Positions 1 through 8,024 of a stretch of DNA of 37,837 nt are shown here, in pieces. The stretch comes from Dehalococcoidia bacterium (GTDB lineage: Bacteria > Chloroflexota > Dehalococcoidia > Bin125). A model generated the notes under the pieces. It worked only from the letters and a program-made list of their open reading frames with translations. It was not told the origin of the DNA and did not search any database. Position 1 is the stretch's first letter; every line of letters begins with the position of its first letter. The stretch is from positions 1 through 37,837 of the forward strand of contig JAJEBU010000052.1 in assembly GCA_022822375.1 (NCBI GenBank). Direction: 5' to 3'. The translations under genes and the position numbers were made by a program.

Positions 1-1644
1 CGGCAATACGGCGGCAACTACACGCTGAACATCGTGCCCAACTGGGACGGCTTCGACCCTCACCGCGCCAACCTGGCGACGCCGTTCCAGGTGTTCAACG
101 ACACGTTGATGCGTCTCAACCAGATCTACGACAACAGCGGCCCGGTGTACGCAGCGTCGATCGCCTCGCTTCCGGAGATTCCAGACGACGAAACCTACAT
201 CTTCCGCTTCGACCAAGGAGCGAAGTTCTGGGATCGGTATCCGACCGAGGGCGGCCGAATGTTCACAGCCGAAGATGCGGCGGCCAGCATTCAGCGCCAG
301 ATCGACTCGGTGGACGCCAGCGGACAGCCGGACGCTCGATTCTGGCGTGCGGCGCTGTATCAGGACACGGAATCGATCGACGTCCCGGATGAGACCACGT
401 TGATCTGCAAGACCGACGGGCCCAACGCGACCTATCTCGAGACGACGCACATGGGCTATTCGTTCATGACCTCGATCGAAGCGATCGAATTGTGGGATCA
501 ACAGTGGGTCGACGAACAGACCAACGTTGAGCTGGTCTCGGGCGTGGGTCCGTTCATCCCGACGGAGTTCTCGCCTGAGAGTCATGTACACATGGTCCGC
601 AACCCGGACTTCTGGCAGACGTTGGATGGCCAGCAGTTGCCATTCCTGGACAGCTTGACCTGGCGCTTCCTCGGCGACCCGACGGCTCAGGAGACTGCGT
701 ATCGCACTGGCGCCCTGGACGACTTCTCGGGCAACGCGGTGGCGATTGAAGGAGTGGAGTCGGACTTTCCCGATCACATTCGCTACGACCGCGGCGTGGT
801 ATTGCCGCTGGCGATGCGATTCAACTACAACCAGGAGTGGGACGAGAATCCCTGGCTCGACCGGCGCGTGCCTTACGCGTTCCATCTGGTGATGGACCGC
901 GACACGATCATCGACGCCGTCTACCTGGGCAAGGGCAAGCCTTCGACCCAGCAACACATCAACTGGTATCACGGCTGGTCGATCTCGCAGGAGGAGATGC
1001 GCACGCTGCCCGGCTATCGGCCGACCAAGGATGAGGACATCGCCGAGGCTCGCAAGCTGATGGACGCCGCCGGCGTGGAGCCGGGAACCAACTACCCGAT
1101 GATCGTGGCAGACATCTTCGAAGGGCTGTACCCGGGTTCTTCCGAGCTCTACAAGAACATGTACGAGAACGCCCTCGACATCACCACCGACATCGAACTG
1201 GTCCCCTACGACGGCATCACACAGCGATTGGTCGAGGGTAGGTTCCCAGGCTCCTATCCGATCTGGGTTGGGGCGGGAACCGGAGACCCCACGGGTGAGT
1301 GGAACTCGCGGCTGGTCTTTGGCGCGTCGGGCAACCTGACGCACTACAACTTCAAGCCGGTCGAGGACATCGTGAAGACGATGAAGGTCACGCTGGACGC
1401 CGAGGCCCGCCGGGAGATGGCGACCGAGGTGACGTACATCCTGCTGGGAGAGGATGAGCGCTACGGGATCGACGGCTTTGCCGATTTCTCGATCATGGGC
1501 AACGGCATCGACACGGGAATCTACTGGCCGTACGTGAACGTTCCTGAGCGGAGCCTCCTGGTCTGGGAGCGCGAGGGCTGGCACTGGCGCAAAGAGGTGT
1601 GGATGGACACATCGCACCCCGACTTCCCGGGCGACCGCGCCTGA
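1..1644 (+). CDS. ABC transporter substrate-binding protein, peptide/nickel type (5' truncated)
   Basis: The frame is open from base 1, so the gene begins upstream of the window and the signal peptide is not visible; about 547 residues remain. The protein resembles the SBP_bac_5 (DppA/OppA-like) family of extracytoplasmic solute receptors that deliver oligopeptides or other solutes to an ABC permease. Family-like segments include the early YTLNIVPNWDGFDPH stretch, a GVGPFIPTEFSPESHVHMVRN stretch in the middle (typical of the GTGPF region), and a C-terminal lobe with alternating aromatic and acidic residues. Tryptophan and tyrosine content is high, as usual for these receptors. No permease or ATPase gene follows; the next gene is an unrelated acetyltransferase, so partners are probably upstream. 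The ligand cannot be told from sequence. Family assignment is confident. Confidence 0.85.
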   Translation, partial: RQYGGNYTLNIVPNWDGFDPHRANLATPFQVFNDTLMRLNQIYDNSGPVYAASIASLPEIPDDETYIFRFDQGAKFWDRYPTEGGRMFTAEDAAASIQRQIDSVDASGQPDARFWRAALYQDTESIDVPDETTLICKTDGPNATYLETTHMGYSFMTSIEAIELWDQQWVDEQTNVELVSGVGPFIPTEFSPESHVHMVRNPDFWQTLDGQQLPFLDSLTWRFLGDPTAQETAYRTGALDDFSGNAVAIEGVESDFPDHIRYDRGVVLPLAMRFNYNQEWDENPWLDRRVPYAFHLVMDRDTIIDAVYLGKGKPSTQQHINWYHGWSISQEEMRTLPGYRPTKDEDIAEARKLMDAAGVEPGTNYPMIVADIFEGLYPGSSELYKNMYENALDITTDIELVPYDGITQRLVEGRFPGSYPIWVGAGTGDPTGEWNSRLVFGASGNLTHYNFKPVEDIVKTMKVTLDAEARREMATEVTYILLGEDERYGIDGFADFSIMGNGIDTGIYWPYVNVPERSLLVWEREGWHWRKEVWMDTSHPDFPGDRA

Positions 1645-1836
1645 TAGTCCCTGCCGGCCCGGGCGTCCCTGTAGGCCCCGTGTCGGAGCGCGGGGACTGG
1701 GCTGGCGTGTGAACGTAAACTGCGCGATGGATACCGCACGTGCGTAGCACCTTGCGCCCTATCCTGTTGCGAATACCGACACCTGCGCTCGTGCGGGATT
1801 TCACACACGCATGCACAGTTCGAGAGGCTCGTCCCC

Positions 1837-2427
1837 ATGGCTGATCCAGCGACCGACGCCCACCAGCAGATTTCTGTCCGCTATCCGCGTTCGGCGTCGC
1901 TGCGGGACGGCCACCGCATCACCCTTCGGCTGATGCAGCCCGGCGACGAGGAGACCATCCTGGAGTTTGCCCGCTCGCTGCCCCCCGACGACCTGCTCTT
2001 CCTCCGTCGCGACATCACCCAACGCCCCTCCGTCGACGAGTGGATGACGGAGATTTCGGACGGTCGCACGTTCACCGTGCTCGGCTTCGACGGTGACGAG
2101 CTGCTCGGCGAGGGCGACTTGCACTACTCGTCGGCCGACTGGACGCGGCATCTGGGCGAGATTCGCCTGCTGCTCTCGCCAGCCGCGCGTGGACGCGGAC
2201 TCGGTCGTGTCCTCGCTGAGGAGATCTACGCGATCGCGCAGCTGCTCGAGCTGCAGTTGTTGACCGCGCGGATGGTGCTCGATCAGGCGGCGGCGCAGTC
2301 CGTCTTCCGCCGACTCGGCTTCCAGCGCGAAGCAGTCCTGTGGGATTACGTGATCGACGCCGACGGCAAGACGCACGATTTGCTGATCGCGACGCGTCGC
2401 ATGAAGTCGCCGCGCTCAGGCGCCTAG
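1837..2427 (+). CDS. GNAT family N-acetyltransferase
   Basis: A 196-residue single-domain acetyltransferase. The acetyl-CoA binding signature R-G-R-G-L-G is at about residues 118-123, after the beta strand LGEIRLLLSP, and is followed by the amphipathic helix VLAEEIYAIAQ. The C-terminal half has the usual AAAQSVFRRLGFQREAVL segment, where the 'lone' residue lies between helix and strand. ATG at 1837 is chosen because the fold begins about 20 residues later; a purine stretch (GAGAGG) lies about 10 nt upstream. The gene stands alone: 192 nt of non-coding DNA precede it and it converges on the arylsulfotransferase gene with a 9-nt gap. The substrate (protein N-terminus, amine or antibiotic) is unknown. 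Confidence 0.85.
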   Translation: MADPATDAHQQISVRYPRSASLRDGHRITLRLMQPGDEETILEFARSLPPDDLLFLRRDITQRPSVDEWMTEISDGRTFTVLGFDGDELLGEGDLHYSSADWTRHLGEIRLLLSPAARGRGLGRVLAEEIYAIAQLLELQLLTARMVLDQAAAQSVFRRLGFQREAVLWDYVIDADGKTHDLLIATRRMKSPRSGA

Positions 2428-2436
2428 CTCATGCGC

Positions 2437-3639
2437 TCAGTCGCTCAGACCGTGCAGACGGTTGAAGGCTCTGAACCTGTCCGGGTCCAGCTCGCGGCCT
2501 GAGAGGCCAGGGTGGTCGGCGTCGTAGCGCCAGGCACGGAAGACCCAGTTGCAGATGTCGCCGCGCTGCTTGACCTGGAACGGCGACACCCACTCCCAGA
2601 CCACGGCGCCCTTCGCATCGATCTCGAACAGCCGCCCGGCCGCGCCCTCGGTGATCAGGTAGTTTCCGTTCTGCAGTCTCGAGACGCCGGAGATGTGGGC
2701 CGAGAAGAACTGTTCGCGCGGCTCGCCCTGGTAGACGACCTCGAACGCGTCCGTCTCAGGATCAACCAGCAGAATCCGCGAGTAGCACAGGTCTTGCAGC
2801 CGGTGCATGCCGTTGTCATAGACCAGCACGCGGCCGTCAGCCTGGATCGTGGCGTGGTGTTGATGCGATATCTCCGGCTCGCCGAAGCGCCAGCGGAGCG
2901 TGCCGGGACTCCCCGATCCTGGTTTGGGCGGGTCGACGATGCCGATCGTGCTCACGTTGCGAGCCGAGAACAGCAGTCCGCCGTCGGGAGTCTGCTCCAG
3001 GCTGTTGCAGTGCGTCCACTCCCAACGGTTCTCGAGCGGGCAGATCACAGCGTCCTCGGGCTGCAGCACTCGCCAGAGATTGATCCGCGAGACCACCCGC
3101 CCGTCGGCGTCGATTTCGATGATGTCGTCGCCCAACATGTTGGGCGGCATCGGCTGACCGCTCTGGTGGCCGCCGCCCAACACAGTCTGTTCGACGTCTT
3201 TGGTCGTCGGCACCCATTCGAGGATGAGCGTGTGCCCGTTGTCGAGCCGCTGAAAGTCGTGGTGGATGCCGATGTTGTCGTACTGCCAGACGACGTTGCC
3301 GTCCCAGTCGAGCTCACGCAGGCTGCTGCCGCGTCCGCCGAGGAAGTCGAAGACCTGCGGCGGCCCGCCCGGGTCGAGATTGAATCGGGTGAGTTGTTCC
3401 CCCGTTCGCGGCGGGGGCGGATCAAGCGGCGAGAGCATCGCCAATAGGCGGCCGTTGGGCAGCAGTTCGACGTTGAAGAATCGCCCGTCGTCGACGTGCC
3501 AGCGTTGGACGACGCGGCCTTGCATGTCGAGCAGCACGGCGTCCTGCGCGCCCGTGCCGCAGATCAGCGTGTACCCCTTGGACGAGCGGGCCGGGTCGTG
3601 GTGCGTCAGTCCGGTCGGTCGATGGATGGGCCAGCCCAT
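2437..3639 (-). CDS. Arylsulfotransferase (ASST) family protein
   Basis: A 400-residue six-bladed beta-propeller of the bacterial arylsulfotransferase family, which moves sulfate between phenolic esters without PAPS. Candidate catalytic residues line up with the family's His/Arg set: HHDF at 126-129, THCNS at 209-213, SAR with Arg227, and QHHA at 260-263. Blade repeats of the type DxDGxVVWQ and LxNGxxLI recur along the chain. I start the gene at the ATG at 3639-3637, with AGAGGAG 4 nt upstream, and not in the longer open frame that runs on into the monooxygenase (see that entry). No signal peptide or lipobox is visible, whereas characterised ASSTs are periplasmic, so either the protein is cytoplasmic or the substrate chemistry differs. 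It is the last gene of a minus-strand cluster. Confidence 0.85.
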   Translation of the reverse strand: MGWPIHRPTGLTHHDPARSSKGYTLICGTGAQDAVLLDMQGRVVQRWHVDDGRFFNVELLPNGRLLAMLSPLDPPPPRTGEQLTRFNLDPGGPPQVFDFLGGRGSSLRELDWDGNVVWQYDNIGIHHDFQRLDNGHTLILEWVPTTKDVEQTVLGGGHQSGQPMPPNMLGDDIIEIDADGRVVSRINLWRVLQPEDAVICPLENRWEWTHCNSLEQTPDGGLLFSARNVSTIGIVDPPKPGSGSPGTLRWRFGEPEISHQHHATIQADGRVLVYDNGMHRLQDLCYSRILLVDPETDAFEVVYQGEPREQFFSAHISGVSRLQNGNYLITEGAAGRLFEIDAKGAVVWEWVSPFQVKQRGDICNWVFRAWRYDADHPGLSGRELDPDRFRAFNRLHGLSD

Positions 3640-3667
3640 GGCGCTCCTCTTCAGACCCGGCGCAGCT

Positions 3668-4794
3668 TCAAACTCGGCGCAGCGCGTCGGCGGGTACGGC
3701 AGGTACGGCGCGTACGCGAGGCAGCACATCGCGGGCGATCCGCTCCGCTTCTTCAGATGCGGATAGGCCGAGAGGATGAACTCGTCGAATCCCATCCGCC
3801 AGTAGGCCGACAGTTCGTCGGCTGCTTGCTCGGGCGTGCCGACGATCGCCGTACCGAGATTGACGCGAACGCGCGAGATACCGTTCCAAAGCCGCTGACC
3901 GAGCCGGTCATGCTCAGCACGCCGCGCCTGCGCCGCGGCGCCGACCATCGCGGTCGATGCGACGGCCGCCGCGCGCTGCGCCAGCACGTCGGGATGAGCG
4001 TCCGAGAGCAGCTCCGCGGCTGCGTCCCAGGCCTCGGCCTCGGTATCGCGCACGACCAGGTGGGTGCGCAATCCGAAGCGTGGCGCGCGACCGCCACGAC
4101 CTGCTCGGTCGCAGGCATCGCGCGCGCGATCGAGCAATGCCTGCATCGCCTCGCGAGGTTGGATCCAGCAGAGCAGCACGTCCGCGCGCGACGCCGCCAG
4201 ACGCAGCGCTGCGTCGGAGGCGCCGCCCAGGTACCACTCCGGTTGCGGCGCACTCGGAGTCGGAGCGACCAACGCGCCGTTGAGATGTACCGCGCTTCCG
4301 CGGTAGTCGATCGGGCCGCCGTCATTCCAGAGCTGCGTGCAGGCGTCGATGTACTCGTCGGCCAACGCATAGCGATCAGCGTGCGAGCCGGAGATGCCGA
4401 GTCGTTCGTTGTCGCCCTGAATGCCCCCAGGCACGATGTTGATGTCGATTCTGCCGCCTGAAATCTCGTGCAACGTCGCGGCTTGCTGGGCGAACAGTCC
4501 GACCGGCGTGACGCCCGGACGGACGGCGATGAGCAGACGAATCCGTTCGCTGATCGCACAGAGCGCGGTCGCGGTGGTCCAGGTCTCCGCCAGTGGGGCC
4601 GAGTGCTCGAACGATCCGTTCGCAAATCGGGTGGGAATCAGCAGCGAGTGGAAGCCGAGCCGTTCGGCGTTGAGCACGACATCGCGCAGATACTCGAACG
4701 TCGGCGGCCGCTGCGCGCGCAGCGAGCCGATGCGGTCGCCGTCACCGTCGATCGGCACGAACCAGCTGTATGTGGGCGCGGGACGGTCGAGCAT
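3668..4794 (-). CDS. LLM-class flavin-dependent monooxygenase, SsuD-like, with a -1 frameshift near 3753
   Basis: About 375 residues of a luciferase-fold TIM barrel of the alkanesulfonate monooxygenase type: SWFVPIDGDG at the N-terminus, HEISGGRIDINIVPGG (strand and loop near FMN), GSHADRYALADEYI, PEWYLGGASDAA, and GFDEFILSAYPHL near the end. Family members continue with LEEA... after YPHL. Here the frame reads HLKKRSGSP and then runs through the intergenic region into the arylsulfotransferase. Adding one G after CTG at 3754 restores HLEEAERIARDVLPRVRAV and a TGA stop at 3670-3668. The missing base is either a sequencing or assembly error in a GG pair or a real mutation affecting only the last ~30 residues. 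TAGAAT lies exactly 6 nt before ATG. Substrate unknown; sulfonates are plausible. Confidence 0.85.
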
Positions 4795-4800
4795 GACGCG

Positions 4801-4806
4801 ATTCTA
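4801..4806 (-). promoter_or_regulatory. Candidate -10 element for a leaderless monooxygenase transcript
   Basis: TAGAAT (minus strand) sits 6 nt before the monooxygenase ATG in the 18-nt gap after the hydrolase stop, and no Shine-Dalgarno sequence is present. That geometry would put the transcription start on the start codon. It is one of several such cases in this window. No clear -35 is visible. Confidence 0.45.
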
Positions 4807-4812
4807 CGGGGG

Positions 4813-5700
4813 TCAGCGGTTCAGGAAGTTATTGACGTGACCGAGAAAACTGTCCAGCTGGTCGTGGTGGACCCAGTGGCCGGCATTGTCGACTCCGACG
4901 GTGCTGGCGTTGGGGAACGATCTGGTGCGCTCGTCCTGGCTTGGGTCGCCGGCCGACTCCATCCCGCTGATCAGCAGCGTCGGCATGTTCACGCGGCCCC
5001 AGATTTCGGACGCGTCGTCCTCGTTGAAGGGATACGGCGAGTTGCCGCGCGCGTAGTTGTCGAACTTCCAGACGAAGCTGCCGTCCTCGCTCTGATGCAC
5101 GGCGTGGGTGGTCAGATGCTGCGCCTGGTCGGCCGAAAGGCGCGGATTGGCCTCGCGCATCCGCTCGACCGCGTCGTCGAGCGTGGGATAGCGGCGCGGC
5201 AGACGCCCAGCGAATCGGTGACGCTCAGAAATCCACTCCGACATCCGCTGGTGTGCCGGTACTGACGAATGCTCATCGGTCGCCGAGCGCGAGGGTCCCA
5301 GTCCTTCGATGGCGATCAGCTTGGCGACACGGTCTGGGTAGACGCCGGCGTACTCGAGGCAGATGCGGCCGCCCAGCGAATGTCCGAGCAGGGTGACCGG
5401 TGCGAGGTGCTGCTGTCGGATCAGCTGGGCGAGGTCATAGACATAATCGATCATCGCGTAGCCCGAGCCGTTGACCCATTCTGAGTCTCCGTGCCCGCGC
5501 AGGTCGGGCGCGATCACGTGATAGCGATCCTTAAGCGCCAATGCCACCCAGTCCCACGAACGGCAGTGGTCGCGTCCGCCGTGGACGAGCAACAACGGTG
5601 GTGCCGACGGGTTCCCCCAGTCCACATAATGCAGTCGCAGCCGCTGCGAGAAGAAGATCTTCGAGGCGGGATAGTCGGCCAGCGGATTGAGATGGGTCAT
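4813..5700 (-). CDS. Alpha/beta-fold hydrolase
   Basis: A 295-residue single-domain alpha/beta hydrolase. Visible hallmarks are the oxyanion-hole HG at residues 40-41 (LLLVHGGRD), DLRGHGDS at 66-73, the nucleophile elbow GHSLGG with Ser108, and the catalytic His275 in NAGHWVHH. An acidic residue in the GMESAGDPSQDE segment is the likely third triad member. The family includes esterases, epoxide hydrolases, haloalkane dehalogenases and C-C hydrolases; nothing here fixes the substrate. Its ATG overlaps the proB stop (ATGA at 5697-5700), so the two are probably translationally coupled, although no functional link with proline synthesis is evident. The monooxygenase gene follows after 18 nt. Confidence 0.88.
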   Translation of the reverse strand: MTHLNPLADYPASKIFFSQRLRLHYVDWGNPSAPPLLLVHGGRDHCRSWDWVALALKDRYHVIAPDLRGHGDSEWVNGSGYAMIDYVYDLAQLIRQQHLAPVTLLGHSLGGRICLEYAGVYPDRVAKLIAIEGLGPSRSATDEHSSVPAHQRMSEWISERHRFAGRLPRRYPTLDDAVERMREANPRLSADQAQHLTTHAVHQSEDGSFVWKFDNYARGNSPYPFNEDDASEIWGRVNMPTLLISGMESAGDPSQDERTRSFPNASTVGVDNAGHWVHHDQLDSFLGHVNNFLNR

Positions 5701-6851
5701 CGGTCGGAATCCTCGTCAGGTTGTGCGTCTGGTTGGGGCAGCAGCGCCAGATTGTTGCGGTGGACCACTGCCGATCCGTAGTTGTAGCCGAGCGCGGCGA
5801 GGATGTCGGACGAGCGTTTGCCGCGAATCCGCGCCGTTTCGTCGGCCGAATAGTTGCTGATACCGACGGCGACAGCGACGCCGGCTGGATCGTAGAGCTG
5901 GATCACGTCGCCGCGCTCGAAGCTGCCGCGCACGCCCGAGATGCCGGCCGGCAGCAGGCTCTTGCCCTGCTGCGTCAGTGCGTGGACGGCGCCCGCGTCG
6001 AGGTCGACGCCCGCGCCGTCGTGCAGACCAGCCAGCAACCAACGCTCGCGGCTGTCGCGGACGGTCGCGTCGGCCGGGATCAGCGTGCCGATCCGTTCGC
6101 CGCCGGCGATGCGGCTGATCACGTTGGGCTCGTGTCCCGATGCGATCACCACATCTGCGCCGCCTGCGGCGGCCCGCTGCGCCGCCTGGAGCTTGGCTCG
6201 CATGCCCCCGCGCGAACGCTCGCCCACGGCGCCCGCCGCGTCGAGCATCGACGCGGGATTGCGCAGCACCGAGACCAGCGACGCATCGTCGTGCACCCGC
6301 GGGTCGGACGTATAGACGCCCTCAACATCGGAGAGCAGGATCAACAGGTCCGCGTCGATCAGATTTGCGACCAACGCTGACAGCGAGTCATTCTCGCCGA
6401 ACGCGCCGCCGCGCAGTTCCTCGTCGGCGACGACATCGTTCTCGTTGATGATTGGCACCACGCGGAACTGCAGCAAACGCAGCAGGGTGTTGCGGACGTT
6501 GAGGTAGCCGCGGCGTTGGGTCACGTCGCCGCGCGTGATCAGCGCTTGCGCAGCCGTCAGTCCGTAGCGTTGCAGGAGCGAGTCGTAGCGCTGAACCAGC
6601 TGGGCCTGTCCGATGGCGGCCAAGGCCTGGCGCGCGCCGACCGACGAGCGCACACCGCGCGCGCCGACGCGGGCGCGTCCCGCGGTGACGGCGCCGGACG
6701 TCACGATCGCCACCTGGTCGCCCGCTTCCAGCAGCGCCGCGACTTGCTGCACGACTGCTTCCATGACGCTCGGTTCGAGATGGTCGCCGCCGGCCGTCAG
6801 CAGGTTGGTGCCCAGCTTGCAGATGATGCGGCGAGGCGTGGGATCGGTCAC
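5697..6851 (-). CDS. proB: Glutamate 5-kinase with PUA domain
   Basis: Phosphorylates L-glutamate at the gamma carboxylate, the first step of proline synthesis. The 384-residue length fits the kinase-plus-PUA form. N-terminal amino-acid kinase domain: IICKLGTNLLT (P-loop-like lysine), IVTSGAVTAGR, the INENDVV substrate loop, FGENDSLSALVANLIDADLLILLSDVEGVYTSDP, and GGMRAKLQAAQ. The C-terminal PUA domain (about 280-370) ends in SDILAALGYNYGSAVVHRNNL. I prefer GTG at 6851-6849: it gives VTDPTPRRIICK and has GGGAGGT upstream at good spacing, whereas the longer open frame adds a cysteine-rich, unrelated leader. No proA is adjacent. It diverges from the YihY-family gene across 41 nt. Confidence 0.95.
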   Translation of the reverse strand: MTDPTPRRIICKLGTNLLTAGGDHLEPSVMEAVVQQVAALLEAGDQVAIVTSGAVTAGRARVGARGVRSSVGARQALAAIGQAQLVQRYDSLLQRYGLTAAQALITRGDVTQRRGYLNVRNTLLRLLQFRVVPIINENDVVADEELRGGAFGENDSLSALVANLIDADLLILLSDVEGVYTSDPRVHDDASLVSVLRNPASMLDAAGAVGERSRGGMRAKLQAAQRAAAGGADVVIASGHEPNVISRIAGGERIGTLIPADATVRDSRERWLLAGLHDGAGVDLDAGAVHALTQQGKSLLPAGISGVRGSFERGDVIQLYDPAGVAVAVGISNYSADETARIRGKRSSDILAALGYNYGSAVVHRNNLALLPQPDAQPDEDSDR

Positions 6852-6880
6852 GTCACACCTCCCGCAGCGGGCCGACGGCG

Positions 6881-6887
6881 GATAATG
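6881..6887. promoter_or_regulatory. Overlapping divergent -10 elements between proB and the YihY-family gene
   Basis: The 41-nt gap holds GATAAT on the plus strand (6881-6886), 6 nt before the YihY-family ATG, consistent with a leaderless start. The same bases read on the minus strand give CATTAT (6887-6882), a 4-of-6 match to TATAAT, which would serve proB with its GGGAGGT ribosome site just downstream. Both directions therefore seem to use one AT-rich patch in otherwise GC-rich DNA. Confidence 0.45.
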
Positions 6888-6892
6888 GCAGC

Positions 6893-8011
6893 ATGCGACT
6901 GCGACGGCCAAGTCACGTCTCGTTCAATCTGGAGCGCCGCTGGCGCTGGTTGACGCTGCATCTGCGCTGGTGGCGCACCGATCTGTGGCTGCTCGCGAAG
7001 CGTTCGGTCGCCGAGTTTCTGGACGATCACTCCGCGCAGCTCGCTGCGTCGGTGTCGTACTACATCTTCTTTTCGCTGTTTCCGCTGGCGATCCTCGTGG
7101 TTTCCGTGGTCGGTCTGCTGTTGACCGACGATTCGCTGCGCGAGCAGGTGGTGGACGCCCTCTTCGATCTGTTGCCGGCCGGCGCGGGTCGCGAGGAGCT
7201 GGAGGACTTGATCGATCCGATCGCCCGAGGACGATCGGCTGCTGGTGTGATCTCGGTGCTGGGCCTGATCTGGGCGGCGACGGGCATGATGTCGGCGCTG
7301 CGATTCAGCCTGGACACCGTTTGGGACCTCGAGATTCGGCGACCGTTTGTGCGCGGCAAGCTGGTCGATCTGGGGCTGGTGTTGGGAGTTGGCGCGTTGT
7401 TGGCGCTCTCGATCAGCGCGACCGCTGTCCTGCAGGTTGGTCGCGCGGTGTCCGCGGATCTGGCCGATAGTCTCGGCCCCTTCGGCGCAGAGGCGACGGG
7501 ATTCTTCAGCGCGCTGGCGGTGGTCATGCCGGTGCTGCTGACCTGGCTGACCTTCACGATCATCTACACCGTCCTGCCGAGCGTGACCGTGCGCGTGCGG
7601 GATGTAATCGCCGGCGCGTTGGTCGGCGCGGTCTTGTTTGAGTTGCTCAAGTTTGGCTTCTCGGTGTACTTGCGCAACTTCTCGAACTACGACGCGATCT
7701 ACGGATCGCTGGGCGCGGCGATTGCGCTGCTCTTCTTCGTCTATCTGGGAGCGTGCGTGCTGCTGTTTGGCGCCGAGATTGCGTCGGAGTGGCCGCGCGT
7801 GATGCACGGTCACTATGACGAGGACGACGAGTCCAATGACGACGAGTCCGACCGCGGCGGCACGAGCTGGCGTGAGCGGATCGTGCAGCTGGCGCACGGG
7901 CAGCTGCGGGTGAACATGCCGGAGCCGTCCGAAATCCTGCCGCAAGAGACGCGCGATGCGCGTCGCAGCCGCCGCAGCGAAGAGCGCCGCCAACAGCTCG
8001 GCGGCGAGTAG
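6893..8011 (+). CDS. YihY/BrkB (virulence factor BrkB) family inner membrane protein
   Basis: A 372-residue polytopic protein of the YihY/BrkB family (formerly 'RNase BN'). The family core is clear: LAASVSYYIFFSLFPLAILVVSV (TM1, residues about 50-75), an amphipathic DALFDLLPAG... segment, SVLGLIWAATGMMSALRFSLDTVWD, further membrane helices around 160-190, 205-230 and 245-275, the FxxYLRNFSNYDAIYGSLGAAIALLFFVYL signature, and a final LGAEIASE-like motif. The C-terminal ~80 residues are hydrophilic and charged, with an acidic cluster (DEDDESNDDE) and an arginine-rich end. Function of the family is not settled; permease or transporter roles have been proposed. It converges on ileS with a 13-nt gap. 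Confidence 0.9.
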   Translation: MRLRRPSHVSFNLERRWRWLTLHLRWWRTDLWLLAKRSVAEFLDDHSAQLAASVSYYIFFSLFPLAILVVSVVGLLLTDDSLREQVVDALFDLLPAGAGREELEDLIDPIARGRSAAGVISVLGLIWAATGMMSALRFSLDTVWDLEIRRPFVRGKLVDLGLVLGVGALLALSISATAVLQVGRAVSADLADSLGPFGAEATGFFSALAVVMPVLLTWLTFTIIYTVLPSVTVRVRDVIAGALVGAVLFELLKFGFSVYLRNFSNYDAIYGSLGAAIALLFFVYLGACVLLFGAEIASEWPRVMHGHYDEDDESNDDESDRGGTSWRERIVQLAHGQLRVNMPEPSEILPQETRDARRSRRSEERRQQLGGE

Positions 8012-8024
8012 CCCGCGAACGCCC

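Noticed and set aside
2437-4794. A single 785-residue monooxygenase-arylsulfotransferase fusion enzyme
   Set aside because: The join consists of out-of-frame intergenic sequence; a one-base correction restores a normal monooxygenase end and the sulfotransferase has its own ATG and ribosome site.
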